Positions 60,333 to 64,000 of a DNA stretch of 64,000 nucleotides are shown one piece after another. This stretch comes from Treponema sp. Lineage in GTDB: Bacteria > Spirochaetota > Spirochaetia > Treponematales > Treponemataceae. The stretch spans positions 1-64,000 of the forward strand of contig JAEEYO010000015.1 of the NCBI GenBank assembly GCA_016288205.1. The letters are read 5' to 3'. A program made the position numbers and the translations under genes. The stretch's first letter is position 1; every line of letters begins with the position of its first letter. Below the pieces are notes generated by a model, which had not been told where the DNA came from, did not search any database, and was given only the letters and a program-made list of their open reading frames with translations.

Positions 60333-60818
60333 TCACTCAAGGATCAAATCCGCAGTCTGAGCCTCGGTGACATTTATCAGGTCCTGGGGTGAAAGAATCA
60401 GCTGCTGCCCCCTGACCCCCGCACTGACGCAGATTTTCTCATGCAAAAGCACGGACTCATCTATAAATGTCCTGTATTTTCTTTTCATTCCCACGGGAGA
60501 GCATCCACCGCGGACATATCCGGTAAGAGAAAGAAGCTCATCCTGCTTTACCGGACTCACCTCTTTCGCACCGCAGACCTGCCTTGCCTTTTTCAGATTG
60601 ATTTCATGCCCCGCACTCTGGCAGAAGACCACAATCTCACGGCTTTCAGTACGCATCACGATTGTCTTGAAAACGGTCTCCGGGTCAACTCCAAGCTTTT
60701 CGGCAGTCTTACCGGCGGCACCATGCTCAAGCTCATGCTCACCGTCATCGTCATACTCGCGGCACTCATAGACAATCTTCGCACCGTCCAGAATCCGCAT
60801 GGCATTGGTCTTTTTCAT
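60333..60818 (-). CDS. ybaK: YbaK/EbsC-type aminoacyl-tRNA deacylase
   Basis: This 161-aa protein has the YbaK (Cys-tRNA(Pro) deacylase) pattern: VFKTIVMRTESREIVVFC, the conserved Lys-containing ARQVCGAKEVSP, and GCSPVGMKRKYRTFIDESVL. It hydrolyses mischarged tRNA in trans. The start lies 6 bp after the stop of the SPOR-domain gene in the same direction, without a clear SD, so it may depend on coupling. Confidence 0.92.
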   Translation of the reverse strand: MKKTNAMRILDGAKIVYECREYDDDGEHELEHGAAGKTAEKLGVDPETVFKTIVMRTESREIVVFCQSAGHEINLKKARQVCGAKEVSPVKQDELLSLTGYVRGGCSPVGMKRKYRTFIDESVLLHEKICVSAGVRGQQLILSPQDLINVTEAQTADLILE

Positions 60819-60824
60819 ACGGAC

Positions 60825-61745
60825 TTAATTTTTCGCGATTGGAGCGGATGAGTTCACGATGTAAGTTCCGGCGTTCGCAAACAGTTCGATGGAGTCAACC
60901 TGCTTTTTCCAGTACTCAGCCTCATCCTTGTTCAGATAGGGACCCACGCGCACACGGTAATAAAGGGTTCCGCTCGCGTCATAAGTGAAAACCTCGCACT
61001 GAATCTTGTTCTCGTCAAGGAGGGCACGTGCCTCGTCAGCCTTTTTCTTGCTTGAGTAGGACGCTGCCTGAACCCAGAATCTGTCGGGGAGAGTCTGGCT
61101 TGAGTCCTGAGCCTTGGGAGTGCTTGAGGATGCTTTTGTTGCAGTTGATTTTTTTGTCGTATCAGCTTTGGCCACCGTTGTCTTTGCGGGAGCCTTTTTC
61201 TGTGTGCTTTCGTCCAGTGTCTTTGCTACGTTTGCCTTCTGTGACTGATGAGCCGCCTCAGTGTTTTTCATGGCAGTCTCAGCGGCCTTGTTCTGTGCAG
61301 TGACGTTTGATGTGGCGGAGGAAGTTGTCTCGCTCAGATTGAAAGTCGTGGTCGCGGGTTTTGAGCTCACGGAAGAAGAATCTGCCACGGATTTGGACGT
61401 ATCTGTTTCCGGAACGACCGCAGTAGTCACTCCCTCAGCCGGATGGTCAAGGGCGGAGTCAAGAGATGGAGCTGCGGCAAGCTCGGAATCGTTTTTCTCG
61501 AATGAAGCGCCGTCACTTGCGGAAGTCTCCACGCGCGGATTGAGTCCCGTAGAAATTACAGGCTCGCTGCTTGTGGCGGAGGAAGGTTCCTCGTAAGGTG
61601 CGACCCAGACGGCGGAACTGTCCTTTGCCAACGATGATTTATTTTTCTTGGAAGTGGCACCGCTCACGACGAAAGCTGTACCGAAAACGAAGCAGAGGAA
61701 AATGCCTGCCGAAACCAGAATCCATAATGTTCTTTTATGTTCCAT
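60825..61745 (-). CDS. SPOR-domain membrane protein
   Basis: This 306-aa protein starts after GGGGA. One N-terminal membrane helix (about residues 7-29) is followed by a long Ser/Thr/Ala-rich linker (about 30-220) and a C-terminal SPOR domain (FWVQAASYSSKKKADEARAL ... YYRVRVGPY). SPOR domains bind denuded glycan strands at the septum, so it is probably a division-site protein. It lies between coaE and ybaK. Confidence 0.88.
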   Translation of the reverse strand: MEHKRTLWILVSAGIFLCFVFGTAFVVSGATSKKNKSSLAKDSSAVWVAPYEEPSSATSSEPVISTGLNPRVETSASDGASFEKNDSELAAAPSLDSALDHPAEGVTTAVVPETDTSKSVADSSSVSSKPATTTFNLSETTSSATSNVTAQNKAAETAMKNTEAAHQSQKANVAKTLDESTQKKAPAKTTVAKADTTKKSTATKASSSTPKAQDSSQTLPDRFWVQAASYSSKKKADEARALLDENKIQCEVFTYDASGTLYYRVRVGPYLNKDEAEYWKKQVDSIELFANAGTYIVNSSAPIAKN

Positions 61746-61749
61746 ACTT

Positions 61750-62355
61750 TTATCCCCAACCGGCCTTTTTTAAAATTTGCCCAATCTTTTTTTCAAGACC
61801 TTGCCTTGAGCCGATATTCCATACTCTTACAATATCGGCATCCGCGTCCTTATATTTAGCAAAAAGATTTTTCTGGGCACGGAAGCGGTCAAGAATCTGC
61901 CGGGGTCTCATGCCATCCCTTTTTTTAGCACGGAAAAAGCGGATTATGCGGGGGGAATCCACGAAAATCACCATGTCCACAGATTTTATGACGGGAAGCT
62001 TGTAAAGCAGGGTCGCGTTCAGGACCACGTCACGCCCCTTATTAATAGAAAGAAAATCATCGATTTTTCTCTGGATCGCGGGATAGACAATCTCCTCCTG
62101 CTTTTTTATCAGGGCCGGGTCGGAGAAGACGATGGAGCCCAGGTTCCTCCTGTTGATTTTTCCGTCGCTACCCAAAAGCTCCACTCCCCTTTCCGAAGCA
62201 AGTGTCCCGAATGTCCCGAGGATTTTTTCAGCGCACTCATCCACGGCCTCATGTCCGAGCAGGTCAGCATCGGAGGAGACGAATCCCTTTTCCTCAAGAA
62301 TCCGTGACGCAAGATTTTTTCCCGCCGCCATCGGACCCGTAACACAGAGAATCAA
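61750..62355 (-). CDS. coaE: Dephospho-CoA kinase
   Basis: This 201-aa enzyme phosphorylates dephospho-CoA in the last step of CoA synthesis. It has the P-loop GPMAAGKN, DADLLGHEAV, and the lid-type RFRAQKNLFAKYKDADADIV. The P-loop ends in KN rather than the usual KS/KT. The start is TTG at 62355, overlapping the polA stop (TTGA), with GGGGAG upstream. Confidence 0.88.
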   Translation of the reverse strand: MILCVTGPMAAGKNLASRILEEKGFVSSDADLLGHEAVDECAEKILGTFGTLASERGVELLGSDGKINRRNLGSIVFSDPALIKKQEEIVYPAIQRKIDDFLSINKGRDVVLNATLLYKLPVIKSVDMVIFVDSPRIIRFFRAKKRDGMRPRQILDRFRAQKNLFAKYKDADADIVRVWNIGSRQGLEKKIGQILKKAGWG

Positions 62356-64000
62356 TGGAAGGCTCCCCAGTTGCTTCCGCTCTCAATGCTCACACGCAGA
62401 GGCACCCTAAGCTTAATGACGTTCTCCATCTTGTCGCGGATAAGGGCTGTCGCTTTCTCAGGAAGTCCGTCAGTGTCATCGCACTCGAAAATCAACTCGT
62501 CATGCACCTGGAGCAGCATTCTCAGGTGTCCGTTCAGGTCAGAATCAGCTTCAATGGCAGACTGGACCTCGACCATCGCACGCTTTACAATGTCCGCCGC
62601 GCTTCCCTGAATGGGTGTGTTCACCGCAATCCTTTCCGCCGCATTTTGTTCTATTTTATTCTTGCTGTTGATTCCACGGATAAACCTCCGCCGTCCCGAG
62701 ATGGTCTCCACGAATCCGTTCTGTCTCGCCGAGTCCACGGTGGAGTTCAGGAACTTCTTCACGTCCGAATATGTAGTGAAATACTGGTCAATGAAATTCT
62801 TGGCCTCCGTCCTGCTGATTCCCAAATCAGACGCAAGCCTGAAAGCGGACATTCCGTACATCACGCCGAAGTTCACGGTCTTGGCAAAACGCCGCATCTC
62901 CGCTGTGACATCCTCCGGCTTGATTCCGTAAATGAGCGACGCGGTGGATTTATGCACGTCCACACCCTGAGTGAATGCCGAGCAGAGATTCGGATCCCCC
63001 GAAAGATGAGCCAGGATCACAAGCTCAATCTGGGCATAGTCGGCTGAAATCAAAACTGTGCCGGGAACTGCCGTAAAAGCGCTCCTGATTTTTCGTCCAG
63101 CGTCATCACGCACGGGAATGTTCTGCAGGTTCGGATCCCTTGACGAGAGACGGCCGGTAGCGGTTCCAGTCTGCAAAAATGATGTGTGCACGCGTCCGTT
63201 TGAGTCAGCAAGAGCCGGGAGAGTCTCCACATAGGTGCTCTGGAGTTTCGTCGCCCCACGGTACTCAAGGATTGCGGATGGCATGGGGTCGGTCGTCCTC
63301 TGCACAAGCTCCTCAAGAACCTCGTTGTCGGTGCTGTATCCTGTCTTGGTCTTTTTTCCCGGAACCAGTCCACGCTCCTCGAAAAGGACGGTCTGAAGCT
63401 GCTTGGTGCTCGCAATGTTGAACTCATGTCCCGCAAGCGAATAGATTTCCTGCTCCTTGGTTTTTATCTGCTCCGAAAGCTCCACGCTGTAGTCCGCGAG
63501 AGATTTTTTGTCAAGGTGGATTCCGCGCGTCTCCATCTCGGAAAGAATCGGGAGCACTTTCATCTCAAGTCCGAAATAAAGCTCCTCAAGATTTTTCTCC
63601 TTCAGCTTCGCCTCATATTTTTTCCAGAGCTGCAGGGTAAAATCAGCGTCCTCCGCCGCATAGGGATAAGCCGCATCCAGCTCCACATCCGCGAATGTAT
63701 GTCCCTTTGGTACCACGTCGTTGAACTCAATGCCCTTAAGTCCAAGCACGGTCTCCCCCAGGTACTCAAGTCCGTAAGGTGATTTTCCGAGCGCGTCAGG
63801 ATTCAAAAGCCATGCGGCAACCATGGTGTCCACAAGGCGGCACGAAAGTCTCTTCGTATAACCCGCGGTATAAAGAACGTGCAGGTCAAACTTCGCATTG
63901 TGCATTGCCACAGTGACATCAGGACATTCAAAAATCCGTGCGAGCTGGGAAAGGCTCTCTTTTTTGTCAATCACGTCTATGGCGAACATTCCACCGGGAA
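62352..64000 (-). CDS. polA: DNA polymerase I, C-terminal part (partial at right edge)
   Basis: The frame stays open to the right edge, so the 5' part (5' nuclease domain) lies outside. The visible 549 residues begin in the 3'-5' exonuclease domain (MHNAKFDLHVL and YAAEDADFTLQL, motifs Exo II and III). They continue into the polymerase domain: TATGRLSSRDPNLQNIPVR, LISADYAQIELVILAHLSG (motif A), RRFAKTVNFGVMYGMS (motif B, O-helix) and LLQVHDELIFE (motif C). It is translationally coupled to coaE. Confidence 0.95.
   Translation of the reverse strand, partial: PGGMFAIDVIDKKESLSQLARIFECPDVTVAMHNAKFDLHVLYTAGYTKRLSCRLVDTMVAAWLLNPDALGKSPYGLEYLGETVLGLKGIEFNDVVPKGHTFADVELDAAYPYAAEDADFTLQLWKKYEAKLKEKNLEELYFGLEMKVLPILSEMETRGIHLDKKSLADYSVELSEQIKTKEQEIYSLAGHEFNIASTKQLQTVLFEERGLVPGKKTKTGYSTDNEVLEELVQRTTDPMPSAILEYRGATKLQSTYVETLPALADSNGRVHTSFLQTGTATGRLSSRDPNLQNIPVRDDAGRKIRSAFTAVPGTVLISADYAQIELVILAHLSGDPNLCSAFTQGVDVHKSTASLIYGIKPEDVTAEMRRFAKTVNFGVMYGMSAFRLASDLGISRTEAKNFIDQYFTTYSDVKKFLNSTVDSARQNGFVETISGRRRFIRGINSKNKIEQNAAERIAVNTPIQGSAADIVKRAMVEVQSAIEADSDLNGHLRMLLQVHDELIFECDDTDGLPEKATALIRDKMENVIKLRVPLRVSIESGSNWGAFH

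Overview
This window looks like chromosomal DNA from a host-associated Treponema (Spirochaetota). The evidence is indirect: many lipoproteins with relaxed lipoboxes, a short alanyl-tRNA synthetase without the C-terminal domain, a Maf-type flagellin glycosyltransferase, a lone PtsN-type EIIA, a SurA-like chaperone and a GH5 cellulase-type lipoprotein. The cellulase suggests a gut or rumen lifestyle. No integrase, transposase, prophage or CRISPR array was found. The species is not assigned.

Layout. 1-290: 5' end of a 16S rRNA gene leaving the left edge, with its leader and a consensus promoter. 330-6540: a lipoprotein, a parallel beta-helix protein, an XRE regulator paired with a CPBP membrane protease, and a compact three-gene cluster of small envelope-type proteins. 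6777-14206: an AraC regulator followed by a seven-gene operon (ornithine-cyclodeaminase-family protein, PII protein, APC permease and a four-subunit HcnABC/opine-oxidase-like flavo-iron-sulfur dehydrogenase). It probably takes up and oxidises an amino acid or opine-like amine. 14402-21419: alaS, surA-like, nusB, a TPR lipoprotein, ptsN and a HAD phosphatase. 21570-22023: tRNA-Asn followed by 147-bp tandem repeats that copy the tRNA 3' end and carry covarying terminator hairpins. 22197-28539: a DUF4097-like protein, a pseudokinase-like membrane protein, aroC, a D,D-carboxypeptidase and an MNT/HEPN pair between direct repeats. 28577-38456: cell-envelope genes (degenerate NodB protein, LysM/M23 peptidase, lepB, PBP, Maf glycosyltransferase and two unknown envelope proteins). 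38550-44639: pepF, an RtcB-PrfH ribosome-repair operon with an unusual leader, and mnmG. 44709-51128: a polar amino-acid ABC transporter without a binding protein, then three unknown genes, two of them membrane proteins. 51290-60818: GH5, TPR protein, hisFH, two envelope proteins, a methyltransferase, a Na/Pi symporter, an SDR and YbaK. 60825-64000: SPOR protein, coaE and the 3' part of polA.

Three observations recur beyond gene content. First, nine to ten genes (including alaS, ptsN, lepB, pepF, mnmG and hisH) have good sigma70-type promoters whose -10 box ends only 6-10 bp before the ATG and have no Shine-Dalgarno sequence, so their mRNAs should be leaderless. Second, a heptanucleotide array (AAGNNGA type) sits directly at or after the stop codons of aroC and pepF, with a weaker trace after the ABC ATPase gene. 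Third, the RtcB-PrfH operon is preceded by a leader with a leaderless 6-codon ORF, a strongly SD-led 19-codon ORF and an anti-SD element. This arrangement could sense 16S rRNA damage. All functional statements rest on reading the sequence and known family motifs; no searches were run.
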